DNA from: Molanna angustata
Taxonomy: Eukaryota; Arthropoda; Insecta; Trichoptera; Molannidae
Reading direction: 5' to 3'
Length of the DNA: 64,000 nt
NCBI GenBank assembly: GCA_963576475.1
Contig: OY754975.1
Coordinates: 22,756,707 to 22,820,706 of the forward strand
Positions within the stretch are counted from its first letter, which is position 1. Each line of letters begins with the position of its first letter. Under the pieces are notes generated by a model, which was not told the origin of the DNA, did no database searches, and saw only the letters and a program-made list of their open reading frames with translations. Below are positions 26,250 through 35,855 of this stretch, one piece after another. The position numbers and the translations under genes are program-made.

Positions 26250-26658
26250 AATAAATAAATAAACGAAACCAAAACAAAAACATTACACAATACTCCCCTC
26301 CCCCCATTAACCCAACCAACCCTCAACCGCCACACCCCTCGCTTCACAAACAGATACACACAAATTCAACATGTTAGTCTAGACACGCCGGTCGATGGAA
26401 GGACAGCGCTTCCGAAACATGTCGCGAAGTGACTCAAAAAACAAGTGGTTTATAGCGAATTTGTGATTAAAATATGGGTAAATAAATAAACATTTATTAA
26501 GACGAAAAGAAGTTTACATACAAAAACACAGACATATAAAATACAAATATAAAGAAAAACAACCTTTCTGACTCAAAAGGACCATGCTCAACTATGTTGC
26601 AGGAAGACAAGCCCCCAGCAGCTGATTTTCAGCATGATCCTATTGCTTATGTATTATA
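26250..26658 (-). mobile_element. LINE 3' ends inserted in family B
   Basis: Positions 26456-26658 are the reverse of 58090-58320: both carry AGGATCATGCTGAAAATCA, GGGGCTTGTCTTCCTGCAAC and GGTCCTTTTGAGTC when read in the LINE direction. The left part (26250-26455) starts with (AAAT)n and a G-rich sequence when read on the - strand, and may be a second LINE tail. Tandem A-rich tails point to reverse-strand insertion of truncated retrotransposons. Confidence 0.65.
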
Positions 26659-26687
26659 ATATGGAAAAATAAAATAAAAATTCAAAT

Positions 26688-26943
26688 AAATTAATATTTT
26701 CCATAAATAAAAATAAAAAACGTGTTTAAAATCAATCCCACTATTTATTAATACTACAAACTACAACCGGTTTCGTGCTAAGCACATTTTCAAGTAGACT
26801 GGTCTTCAAGTCTTAAAGTAGACTGGTTTCAAGTCTTAATAAATAGTGAGATTGATTTTAAACACGTTTTTTATTTATTAAAATTACCTATTAATTTATT
26901 TAAATGGAATTCCATCAAGAACTGACGATCAAAAAGTTAAATC
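26688..26943. mobile_element. Hairpin element with 13-bp target duplication
   Basis: Flanked by an exact direct repeat TAAAAATTCAAAT (26675-26687 and 26944-26956). Inside, AAAAACGTGTTTAAAATCAA pairs with TTGATTTTAAACACGTTTTT to give a stem of about 40 bp. The loop holds ACAACCGGTTTCGTGCTAAG, CACATTTTCAAG and two tandem copies of AAGTAGACTGGT-TTCAAGTC. The GTTTCG, palindrome, TTTTCAAG pattern is shared with the elements inside the (TA)n loci. I infer a Penelope-like or related retroelement. Confidence 0.75.
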
Positions 26944-27088
26944 TAAAAATTCAAATATTGATTACCCCAGACTGAAACAAAAACTCGAAATTCTGCGCAA
27001 AAAAGGTTTGTAGGCCTAAAACATCCTATACTTTCTGAAATTTTGGTCTCTGTGCATCAAGCGGATCAAAAGTTATAAGGGGACAGCT

Positions 27089-27246
27089 CCCTAGACAACG
27101 TGTCATTTTGCTCAAGAAAAGAAATAAGAAAAGATGACTCAATGTATGGAAGTGATAGTTGTCACGTGACTGGCAACTGTCACTTCCATACAATGAGTTA
27201 TCTTTTATTTTTTCTTTTCTTGAGCTAAATTGCACGTTGTCTAGGG
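27089..27246. mobile_element. 158-bp palindromic MITE
   Basis: CCCTAGACAACGTG at the left is matched by the reverse complement of the right end, and the arms continue for about 70 bp (CTCAAGAAAAGAAA, TGTATGGAAGTGA). The loop is TCACGTGACTGG. It interrupts the G-rich part of a family B copy. No clear target duplication. Confidence 0.75.
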
Positions 27247-27335
27247 GGGCAGACACTACATGTTCTACTCCAAATTCTGAAATAATCCACATACGTAACA
27301 TAATATTTGCTGCGAAGCCTCTAAGTTAGTGTTTT

Positions 27336-27784
27336 TTGACTTCGCATTATGCATTGCTTTGTTGACGTGTTTTGAATAAGGTTTTTTGAGCTGTGGATCA
27401 CAACTTGCGACTTATGACCATATTATACACTAGATTGATATTGTTGGGAAAAAGAATCAACACATTGCTTAACACATCAATTATTATAGACCGGTCTGAC
27501 CTAGTTTGAATCTATTTTATTTAAATGATGAAATTATTACTAAGCAGCAACCTTTCCCTTTTAAACTATGCAGAGAAAAAATAATTGCGACTAACGAGTA
27601 TTTCAAAATAGCCCTTGATAATAATAAGATAATTTAAACCTGTTTGTTTAACGTGGTTTGTTAATACCTATTTAAATTATATAAATATATAAATTAGTAA
27701 ACACAATTTTCTAATTTAAATTAGAAAAGGAAATATTAATGTGTTGATAAATGTAACTAAGTATATGTAATCGTATATATTGTA
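27336..27784. other. Unannotated AT-rich stretch
   Basis: No supported feature. Confidence 0.35.
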
Positions 27785-28335
27785 TAATGAATAAATAAAA
27801 AAAACTTATTGTGCATTATGTCAATTCATTTTCATTACATTTCCGTGTCCAAGGTCATCCGCCTACACTGTGTCCCTCCAGTAATTTGCAGCCATAATTC
27901 CATTTTCATTGGCCTGCCACAAATCCTCTTCAGAGCACCCTCCCTCCATAAGCGGGCAGCTCAGCAGGTGCGACATACTCTGCGTCTCTCCACACTCACA
28001 TGCCGTGTCCTGGTCCGCCTCCAGCATTCCCCATCTATCCAGGTTCACCTTGCACCTTCCTACACCCGTCCTCAGCCTGTTTAGGGATTTCCAGGCTGTA
28101 TAAGGCAGTAGGTGACCCGCCGGGAGTACCTCTGCTGGTTCACGAAAGCTCTCACCTTCTATCCGTTCCTTCCACAGCTCAACTCTTCTCTTTTCGCTGG
28201 TTGAGTTTAAAGATATTGTATTCCTGAGGAAGCTGTTTCTAGATTTGAGTCTTGAGGGCGGGAGGATGTGACCATATAGCGGATGTCGAGAGTCATTCTG
28301 CTGTTTCATCTTTTCCTCTTCAGAGGCTACAACTC
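27785..28335 (-). pseudogene. LINE C-terminal end with CCHC-like cluster
   Basis: An open frame of 148 codons on the - strand (28309 down to 27863) reads WKSLNRLRTGVGRCKVNL, then ACECGETQSMSHLLSCPLM and DLWQANENGIMAANYW before the stop. The WxxLNRLRTG box followed by C-x-C-G-x7-H-x3-C is the C-terminal cysteine/histidine cluster found in insect non-LTR retrotransposons that lack a clear RNase H end. The reverse-transcriptase domain is lost. A matching relic is at 58635-58760. The 3' tail at about 27785-27805 is AATAAATAAAAAA on the + strand. Confidence 0.65.
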
Positions 28336-28337
28336 TT

Positions 28338-28398
28338 ATTTTATTGCAGATAATTTTAATTAATTATGTCAATTAATTAAAATTATCTGCAATAAAAT
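28338..28398. repeat. Perfect 28-bp palindrome
   Basis: Arms 28338-28365 and 28371-28398 are exact reverse complements with a 5-base loop ATGTC. The core contains TTAATTAATT. It abuts the 5' edge of the LINE relic at 27785-28335. ATTATGTCAATT at the loop also occurs near that LINE's other end (27815), which hints at a template switch during insertion. Confidence 0.85.
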
Positions 28399-28544
28399 GT
28401 ATTAAGGTGGATTTGTTGGCTCGATGCAATCTTTTTCAACCAAATCAAGTGATAATGTATCGAGTATTTTTATTTTGTTCGTTAGTATTCTTAAGCTTTT
28501 GTGATTATTTTTTTATTTTTAATATTATATATTTATTTAAAACT

Positions 28545-28625
28545 TTTTTCAACACATGTGCACAATGGCGGGCTTATCGCCAGATGGCAATATCTTCCAA
28601 CCAACCATTTGGTGAAGAATACTGT
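28545..28625 (-). repeat. LINE/SINE 3' tail with hairpin
   Basis: On the - strand it reads TGGTTGGTTGGAAGATATTG, then CCATCTGGCGATAAGCCCGC. This is the same tail as in the LINE ending at 55045 and the SINEs at 42606 and 30400. The stem is ATTGCC with GGCGAT. No coding part is attached. Confidence 0.55.
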
Positions 28626-28929
28626 AAGTATGTATGTATGATACGTACCAACAATTTTTATGAATAAAACATATAATTAAAATATAAAACAATAAACAAA
28701 AAATGTATTTTTGCTTGATTTGTGAGGTTTCTGCATTTTTTTTTGTTTATATATCAATGTAAATTTTATGTCTGTGTCTTGATACCTAGCTTAAGATTTA
28801 TATAAATTAATGACAGTAAAGCAATAAATTATATACAACAAATTAATTTTGATTTAATAACTTAAAAATTATGCTTCCAAAATACATATATGCAACAAAT
28901 ATATATAAAAAAACGCAAAAATATATTAT
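28626..28929. other. Unannotated AT-rich stretch
   Basis: Nothing recognised. Confidence 0.35.
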
Positions 28930-29200
28930 TAAATGCCAACGTTCACACTTACCCTACGAGAGGAGGTCAGGATTTTAGACTTTCAAAAACGAGATACAAA
29001 ATAGTTTAAATATACCATAAAGGTCTCAAAATATATAATAGTTTACCACCAAACATAAAAGAATCCACAAGTAGTGTCACCTTTCGTAGGCTAGGTGCTG
29101 AATACATAGTTAAAAACTATAGTTTTACATGTTTTCCAACTGTCGATTTCTTCAAGAGAACTTTGTTCTCTTAAGATATCGACAATGTTCTAAGCCAGGA
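28930..29200 (+). pseudogene. LINE (CR1-like) C-terminal relic
   Basis: The frame from 28931 reads HTYPTRGGQDFRL, then (after one in-frame stop) YHKGLKIYNSLPPNIKE and TFRRLGAEYIVKNY. The G-L-x-I/L-Y-N-x-L-P box near the end of pol is typical of CR1/Jockey-type LINEs. A related copy at 38221 reads YYKGLQLYNDLSESVKE and FRRLGAEYIKQKF. Confidence 0.65.
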
Positions 29201-29224
29201 TACGCGAGAATTGTATGCAGGGTC

Positions 29225-30075
29225 TACTTTTTTCACGGCTTTTCTAACTTTGAAGTCAAAAAACACCAATTTAGAGGCTTCGCAGCATATATGTTTCATA
29301 TACGGATTTACTCAGAATTTGGAGTAGAACATTTAGTGTGTCTGTGTGTCCCCCCCCTTATAACTTTTGATCCGCTCAATTTAGAGGGCCCAAAATTTCA
29401 AAGCTGAAAATTGGTATAAACATAGACAAATACAAAATCTCAAATTGGTTTTTCAAAAAAATTCCAGGGTTTCTGAAACATTTTTATTTAGAAAAATATT
29501 TTTTTTATGATAAATTAATGAGTTTAACTGCCTATATTTCCAATTTTTTTAAAAATATCGAAAAAAGCCGAAACACCCCAACTAGATAATTTAATTTTCT
29601 TTAAAAAATATTAATATTGTAGAAGTACATCACAATTTTTTCTAACAATTTTTATAAAAATTGAATTTAGTGACGACATCGCTTCATACAATTTGTATGG
29701 CAGTCGCCTTTGCACAATATGTAAGAAGACTTAATAGTTTGACACTTAATCTCCAAACATACATACAGAACCATCATACTGTTTTCATATTCTGGGTAGG
29801 AAAAGAGGACTGACCTCCATACTGTCCTATCTTGACAAACATACCAACATGTGTAAAAATTTTCAATAATTTGGATTTATGTGTTTATTTTATTTTTTTT
29901 TTTATTTATTTATTATATAAAATACAATTTTTCCTTAAATCTAGTAACAATTTTTTTTTAATGCATCATAATATATTTAACTTATATTATGTTACATAAT
30001 AGTTATTCTTATTCTGCAAATATACATACTATCGCTATCGACAGTTGGATCTCATGTGTTACATACAACTAGTAC
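29225..30075 (-). mobile_element. Repeat family B, copy 5 (reverse)
   Basis: Reverse copy with both ends, from AGAGGCTTCGCAGCATATAT to ATGTGTTACATACAACTAGT. The order of landmarks mirrors copy 2. About 130 bp of A/T-rich tail-like sequence (29887-30020, TTATTTATTTATTA) is inserted near its right end. Like copy 4, it extends the left end to GAAGTCAAAAAACAC. Confidence 0.75.
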
Positions 30076-30399
30076 TCTTACTAGTAGTCACATACTCTTA
30101 GTATACGTATTGTTAAAAAAAAAAATTATTTTTTGTTTATACTAGATATATTAATTTTTATATATGATTTTACATCTAAATAAAATTTACTATCTCTATT
30201 ACTATAGTTTTAGTGAGTTTGTATGTTTTGTGAAATGTGACTCACTTCAAAACACGAGAAATTTTCTTTTTGAATTTGGGTTATTTATACATTAATTTGT
30301 ATTAAAATTATATAATCTGTAAATATTGTAATTTTGCTTTGTTTTTTTTTAATAAATAAATAAAGAGTATTTTCAAAATAACAGCGAATTAAATAATAA
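30076..30399. other. Unannotated AT-rich stretch
   Basis: Contains TTTACATCTAAATAAAAT near 30167, which is shared with the end of the LINE at 38221-38645. Otherwise nothing is recognised. Confidence 0.35.
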
Positions 30400-30480
30400 C
30401 ACTTCCTTGCACCCTGCGCAAGTGCCGAGTTTATTATCATACTATGGTAAATTCTTCCAACTAACCAGTAATAAATGATG
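30400..30480 (-). mobile_element. SINE family S2, tail part only
   Basis: On the + strand it reads CTTCCTTGCACCCTGCGCAA and then TCTTCCAACTAACCAGT, matching the left ends of the S2 copies at 41388 and 42606. The tRNA-like head is missing, and the hairpin is degenerate (TTATCAT / ATGGTAA). Confidence 0.6.
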
Positions 30481-30910
30481 ATTTCGATATATAGACTAAT
30501 TATAGAAATGAGAAAATTGAGATGTTAATAATAGAATATAGAATGAATATATGTAAATTATATTAAACATAGGTAGGTATTATAATTAATCAAATTATTC
30601 AAATATATTTTTTTTTCTCGTTGATTTCCGCTTTTTGACAAACTGATTATTGTTATCAATACAAAACAGTCAACACTAATCATTGCATTTGTTATAATAA
30701 TTTACACACCGATTGCAAAATTAAAAGTATATTTGTTATCATTTGCCAGTTTTGTGCTGTGCAGGTTATGGTACAGGTGTTGCACAATCATCGAGTTAGT
30801 TATTTAGTACCTTCCAACTGGCACACACAAGATACCTCGCGCTATCTACCAGCCATATTTTTTTTTTTAGTTTTTTGTTGTTGTTATTGAACACAGAGCC
30901 TCCGGTCTAG
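30481..30910. other. Upstream flank of the fucosyltransferase gene
   Basis: No coding feature. AT-rich until about 30730, then more balanced in composition, as expected for a promoter-proximal stretch. No TATA box at a convincing distance from the putative start was found. Confidence 0.4.
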
Positions 30911-30916
30911 TCAGTC
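30911..30916 (+). promoter_or_regulatory. Possible arthropod initiator
   Basis: TCAGTC matches the arthropod initiator consensus TCAGTY, about 195 bases before the start codon and where base composition shifts. I find no matching downstream promoter element, so this is a weak candidate. Confidence 0.25.
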
Positions 30917-30952
30917 TGCAACAAGTGATATCTTGAGTCACGCGCGACGGCC

Positions 30953-31085
30953 ATGGTCAGTGAATTTGCGGCGCGTTGAAAAGAAAGTTTACGTCGAAAC
31001 GAACTATTACGATAGCAATGTTTACGAGATGAATTATCGTCTGTTATGTGTCGAAAGCGAAACGTACCTCTATGTAACTCATTAG
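30953..31085 (+). promoter_or_regulatory. Three short upstream ORFs in the likely 5' leader
   Basis: ATG at 30953 opens 8 codons and stops at 30979. ATG at 31018 opens 4 codons and stops at 31032. ATG at 31029 opens 18 codons and stops at 31085. All end before the main start at 31108 and overlap nothing of the coding region. If the leader is unspliced they would lower translation of the main frame. Confidence 0.4.
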
Positions 31086-31107
31086 TGACACCGTCCATTT
31101 CATTACG

Positions 31108-32331
31108 ATGTTGTCTTCTGTTACAGTTTTACAAAAATACGCCCTTTTCGTTGGCATTTCCGTGTGCGTCGTTGTTTATTCGCTTTATTCGTACGGAAGC
31201 ACGGAACTGAGAGTTCCTCAATTTTCGGAAGTTTCTCAGGTCGACAACAGGACGCGAGTTTCTAAGGTGGACAACAGGACGCGAGTTATCAGGTTGTGGA
31301 ACGCCTTTTGGGGCGACGATACTTACGAATTCGGAGTTGGCACGGAACCATTTCGCAAGTTCAACTGTGAGGTGCAAAACTGTCTTTTGACATACAAGGA
31401 CACTCTCGACTCCGTCGACAAATATGATGCAGTTGTTTTCCACGGACCAGAGTATAACCCGAAAGTGCCAACGGACTATCCTCTGCGAAGGTCCGCCCAC
31501 CAGCGGTTTGTTTTCTTTTCTATGGAGTCTCCGGACACGCGGCCTCTTTTAACTGACTTTAACGGGTTTTTCAACTGGACGATGACGTATCGTTTAGATT
31601 CAGAGATCCTCGTGATATATTTTGCCTTTTACGACTTGAAAACGGGTGAAATGATGTCTCCGACTTCCAGACCCAGATGGCTCAACAAAAGAGTGGAAAA
31701 CCAGAGCCTCCAGCAGTATATGCCTCTGCTGAAGAAGAAGCAGAAACCTGTCGCGTGGTTTGTGTCCAACTGTCATAGCAGCAACGACAGACGCGAGAGA
31801 GTCAACACGCTCAAGGATTATATTCCGGTTGACATTTACGGAAGGTGTGGTACGTTGACTTGTCCCGCTGATCATCCCGACGCCTGTTTCGAAATGCTGA
31901 AGACAAACTATTACTTTTATCTGAGCTACGAGAACTCGAACTGCGTGGAGTACGCGACTGAGAAGCTGTCGACCGCCCTGGAGAATTACGTGGTGCCGAT
32001 ATATTACGGCGGCATAGACTTGGAAAAGTTTTTACCTCCCGGGTCGTACATCGACGCCAGGACGATGACGTCCAAACAGCTGGGATCGAAACTGAAGTAC
32101 CTGATGGAGCATCCGATGGAGTACTTGGAGTACTTTTGGTGGAGGGACCACTACCGCATCGCTACGAGACAGGAGGCTGCGTACAAACCGTTTTGCAAAC
32201 TTTGCAAGATGCTGCACGACCCCACGTTACCCCCAAAGCGATATGAACGGTTCAACAAATGGTGGAACACTGTCGACGGTCACTCAGTGTGTCGGAAGTC
32301 TTATAAGCAAGTCAGTGCGAATGATACATAG
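31108..32331 (+). CDS. Alpha-(1,3)-fucosyltransferase-like, GT10 family
   Basis: Predicted to transfer fucose from GDP-fucose in alpha-1,3 linkage to N-acetylglucosamine of glycans, in the Golgi lumen. The 407-residue protein has a short cytoplasmic N-terminus, one membrane segment (about 11-29) and no cleavable signal, the usual type II layout. A variable stem (30-60) holds two copies of VDNRTRV. GT10 landmarks follow: FFSMESPDTR (136-145), FFNWTMTYRLDSEI (154-167), VAWFVSNC (215-222) with DIYGRCG (242-248), and the donor-binding block FYLSYENSNCVEYATEKL (270-287) followed by VPIYYGG. A C-terminal CKLC lies at 363-366. Sequons occur at N47, N56, N156 and N198. Length is normal for the family and all key blocks are present. 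A lies at -3 of the start. It has no introns and is GC-richer than its flanks. Closest type by eye is insect FucT-C; the exact orthologue is not established. Confidence 0.92.
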   Translation: MLSSVTVLQKYALFVGISVCVVVYSLYSYGSTELRVPQFSEVSQVDNRTRVSKVDNRTRVIRLWNAFWGDDTYEFGVGTEPFRKFNCEVQNCLLTYKDTLDSVDKYDAVVFHGPEYNPKVPTDYPLRRSAHQRFVFFSMESPDTRPLLTDFNGFFNWTMTYRLDSEILVIYFAFYDLKTGEMMSPTSRPRWLNKRVENQSLQQYMPLLKKKQKPVAWFVSNCHSSNDRRERVNTLKDYIPVDIYGRCGTLTCPADHPDACFEMLKTNYYFYLSYENSNCVEYATEKLSTALENYVVPIYYGGIDLEKFLPPGSYIDARTMTSKQLGSKLKYLMEHPMEYLEYFWWRDHYRIATRQEAAYKPFCKLCKMLHDPTLPPKRYERFNKWWNTVDGHSVCRKSYKQVSANDT

Positions 32332-32830
32332 TTGCTCAAATGCATTAATTTATAAAAAAAAACTTGTGGCTCCGGGCACACGTTGCCCTGCATGTAGACT
32401 GCATTTTATATAGACCTCATTTAATGTGGTATATTCTCTAAATGCGCAATACAGATGTTAATTGATTTGTTTACATCGCCGTCTATTGAAAGCTTACTCA
32501 ACTTAAAAATTATTTACAACCCTATTTCCTGAAGAAAATTCCGGAGATGCAGGGAAGATGTAATTTGTGTATTTTGGGTTGAGAAAACTAAAAGATAATT
32601 AAAAAATAAACATCGCCTCTTTTTGGATCCAAAACGGACCCTATCTTTCAAACTGGAACCAACTATACCTACATGTTTACAAAATTTCATTGAAATCGAT
32701 TGTGCGGTTTCGGAGACTAGCGTGTACGAACATCGTGACAAGAGATTTTTATATATTTATATGTGCCACGACTCGATTTTCCAAAGATGCGAAATTTCTA
32801 AGTATTATAATGTGTTAGAATAAATTCACA
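32332..32830 (+). other. 3' flank with poly-A signals and a repeat fragment
   Basis: AATAAA lies at 32605-32610 and again at 32819-32824, either of which could end the fucosyltransferase transcript. Between them (32680-32760) the sequence reads TTTCATTGAAATCGATTGTG and CGGTTTCGGAGACTAGCGTG, then TACGAACATCGTGACA. This pattern (imperfect match of an ATTTCATNNAAATCGGTT phrase) is common in interspersed repeats of insects, so the 3' UTR probably includes or abuts a mobile-element fragment. Confidence 0.5.
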
Positions 32831-33208
32831 TTACATTGTTTGTGTATAAACGTTCCTATTAGTTATTTAAATTTTTTCAAGTTATTATTGAACCCAAGAC
32901 TGAATTTACGATAACTAGGTATAAGGACATTATATAAATTTGTTTTGTAGGTACATTATTTTTTTTTATTATGTTGTTTGTATTAAAATTGTATTGTCTC
33001 AATCGTCTGATTTATTGAATACTTCAAATTGTAAAATAAATAAAATTAGCAATGTTGAAAGCGTGTATTTATGTATTGAAATATATAAAAAATGTATTAT
33101 TTTTTATTTGATTATTTTTATATATTATTTATTACATCAAAATATTTTTTATATTTTTTTAAATCAAATTTCATACAATGCTAAGTAAATTTATAAATTA
33201 ATACTATT
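32831..33208. other. Unannotated AT-rich stretch
   Basis: Nothing recognised beyond very high A+T content. Confidence 0.4.
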
Positions 33209-33777
33209 AAAACGAGTGGGTTGTGGCAAACGCTAAATTCCTCACTAACAAGTCATTCCATAAAGTATTCAAATTTTGTATGGAAAATATGCAGCATTTT
33301 CATGAAATGAGTGTGCAAAATTATTTTTTTATTTAAATATTTTATTATGAAAACTTGATAACTCTTCAATGACATTTTATGTAAGTGATGTGTCTTTACC
33401 AATTTGAAAATAAAAATTTCAAATATTATGTTTCCTGATCTTGGAGTTATTTTGAAATATTTGACAGTAAAAAAAATAAGAAGCACTTTTCAGATATTCT
33501 TTAAAATCTAATGGGGTCTAAGTGAGTATTAGATATGCAAATTTGTAAAATTTGAAAATAATCAAATTAATATTTTAGTCTATAAAGTAAAATAAACACG
33601 CCGCATATATCTCATATCACATAGCGCATACACAGATACATTGTGATGAAACTTTCAGAATACTATCTCTGCATGATACTAGTTGATAATCTGCAATAAA
33701 AAAATATCCTTAAAAATTGCGAAATTAATCATCTATCACTCCCCATTATATCCCCTTGGGTTAGTGAGGAGTAAAAA
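33209..33777 (+). mobile_element. Repeat family C, copy 3
   Basis: From AAAACGAGTGGGTTGTGGCA to GGGTTAGTGAGGAGTAAAAA. Collinear with 21365-21935 throughout, so both are near full length (about 570 bp). Ends have inverted CTCACTAAC / GTTAGTGAG. No coding capacity. Confidence 0.8.
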
Positions 33778-34959
33778 TACTGTGTATTTTAGTTTATTTC
33801 AAAAACAATACAACAAGCTCAAATATGAAATTACCCTTAAATATCTACCGATTGGCGCATTTATTTTAAGTTTTTTTTACGATATTCGAATGTGGCAACT
33901 TGTTTTTGGGTGCGTGTCAAATTAATATTTGACATAGTACATGTTAGTTGACCGAGAAGTAATATAAAAATAAATAAAATAATATAATTAATAGTTAAGG
34001 TTGCTGGATGTGATTTTTTTTAAATTTATTTCTGAAGATTAAACTGACAGTTTGCAGACACACTCAGGCAAGTCCGTTTTTCTATCACGTGTCGACAGGC
34101 TTTATGAATTATTTATCCAGTTATCGATTATTATAAACAATTATATTTTTCTTGTATTTATGGTGAATTTTTGAAATCGGCTTTGTAATGAAACAACACA
34201 ATACAAACTCGCTAAAAATGTATTTAATTACCTACTTTACGTTTTTACATCCGCTATAAGAATACGTTATTTATTGTGTTTTAAAATGTATTATTATCAC
34301 TTTCATGTCATTCTTTGCTATTATTAATACATTTATGTTTAGCACATATGAGGGCTATAACTATAAAATAAGTGATTAATTACTTCATAGTAAAATAAAT
34401 TTTATCTTTTACTACAAATCGTTTAAATTGGAGTTATAGGTAACATGTTTTTATTATTTAGGTTCAAAAAAAGGCTACTTGGTATTTAAAACAAGTATAT
34501 TTTCATATAAAATAAGAAAAACATGTATGAAAATCATATACTTACGAATATCTTTACTTACCTAAGGTCAATACCATGTGGTAAAAAAATAATATTAGTT
34601 ATTGAAATGTGGGATGTGTTTGTGTGTGTAGGTGGGTGTGACTGTGTAGTGGGGTATGTAATAAAGTACTCGGTGTGGTTATTTCATTAAAGTGATCGTT
34701 AGTATTGGAAATCAATGTGTTAAAAAAAAAAAACTAAAGAAAAAATAACTATCTATCAACACTCAACACCCTAACCAATTCCAATCTTTTCCCCCTCTCG
34801 TAATTCTTTTATTTTTTATATTAAATTTAAATTATTAAAAACAATGTTTTATAATTACACTTAACTTTCATTGTGCATCAGGTTTTTTTACTGTTTTTTT
34901 AATAATACATAAAAATTGTTTGATTCAATTTTTAAAAAGCAATACTTTACCGTCAGAAA
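33778..34959. other. Unannotated AT-rich stretch
   Basis: No gene or clear repeat family. A G/T-rich piece near 34615-34680 (GTGTGTGTAGGTGGGTGTGA) may be part of a retroelement 3' UTR. Confidence 0.35.
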
Positions 34960-35350
34960 AAACATTAATAATTAACGAAAATATTTTGAATAATATTACT
35001 GAAAATTATTTATAAAAAACATTATTTAAATAATTTATATAAAAGATTATTAAAATAATTTATACAGAACATTATTGAAAATAATTCATAAAAAAAATAT
35101 TGAAAATAATTGATAAACACATTATGTAGCGCCCTTGGTATGATCTTGAATCATTAAACGGCGCTATACAAATGACTTATTATTATTATTATTGAAAATA
35201 ATTTGTAAAAAATATTACTGAAAATAATTTATCAAAAACATTATTAAAAATAATGCATAAAAAAATTTTTTGAAAATAATTTATAAAGTAACATTATTGA
35301 AAATAATTTATAGAAAATATTTGAAGAATATATTATTGAAAATATTTTAC
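34960..35350. repeat. AT minisatellite, about 30-bp unit, with an inserted tail
   Basis: Degenerate units built on AAAATAATTTATAAA and AACATTATTGA repeat about ten times. Positions 35126-35195 interrupt the array with TAGCGCCCTTGGTATGATCT and CATTAAACGGCGCTATACAA, followed by (TTA)n. This is the 3' tail seen in LINE family F (near 1700 and 48955), inserted alone. Confidence 0.65.
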
Positions 35351-35639
35351 AAATATTTTTTTTGAGTATTTTGTGTGTTTTATATTTGCTGGAAATCCCG
35401 TCAAATGGTGCTTTACTTTTCGAAGAATTTTTTAAAATGTGATAATATTTTCCTACATTTCTTCATGCGATTTCGAAGCGCATGCAGTGCTCATGAAGAG
35501 TAAAATGTTTGATAGATAACACAGTTATCGACTATTGTATCATCTATTCTTAATTTATCTACCTACTGTTGAGTTAACGCCCATCGTGTGGACAGTATTA
35601 ATTACAAATTTATACCAATTTTATAACTAATAATATAAT

Positions 35640-35855
35640 TAATCACTAATTTTGCGATGATGTTTTTATGTGTATGATGTATTATAAAAATTTTGTCCTC
35701 TGGGTACATTAGATTCTCAAATATTTGTTTGAGAATCTAATAGAAATGTACTTGATAGAAATGCATCTAGCGAATGTGAAACTTTCAAGAAGATAAAATA
35801 TACATTTACTATGTAGTGACGAGTTAAGTGTTGGCCACAGCATACTCTTTTTATA
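35640..35855 (-). mobile_element. Repeat family E, copy 1 (related to C at its end)
   Basis: The reverse strand starts with GAGTATGCTGTGGCCAACAC, like the GAGTGGGTTGTGGCCAAC start of family C, but then diverges. It is collinear with 55174-55390 (TCTTCTTGAAAG, ATTTCTATTAGATTCT, ACATCATACACA). This copy carries a local inverted repeat TTAGATTCTCAAA / TTTGAGAATCTAA at 35709-35740 that copy 2 lacks. Confidence 0.6.

Larger units (their letters stand above)
25720..27335 (+). mobile_element. Repeat family B, copy 4, with nested insertions
   Basis: Family B sequence is present in three blocks: 25720-26250 (from ACTAGTTGCATGTACCACAT), 26659-26687 (ATATGGAAAAATAAAATAAA), and 26944-27335 (TACCCCAGACTGAAAC to GCGAAGCCTCTAAG). 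Joined, they follow the order of copy 2. The blocks are separated by LINE-tail material and a 256-bp hairpin element, and a 158-bp MITE interrupts the last block. Confidence 0.75.

Noticed and set aside
30907..31875. Antisense open frames over the fucosyltransferase and its leader
   Set aside because: Shadows of the real coding frame, expected from its GC-richer codons.
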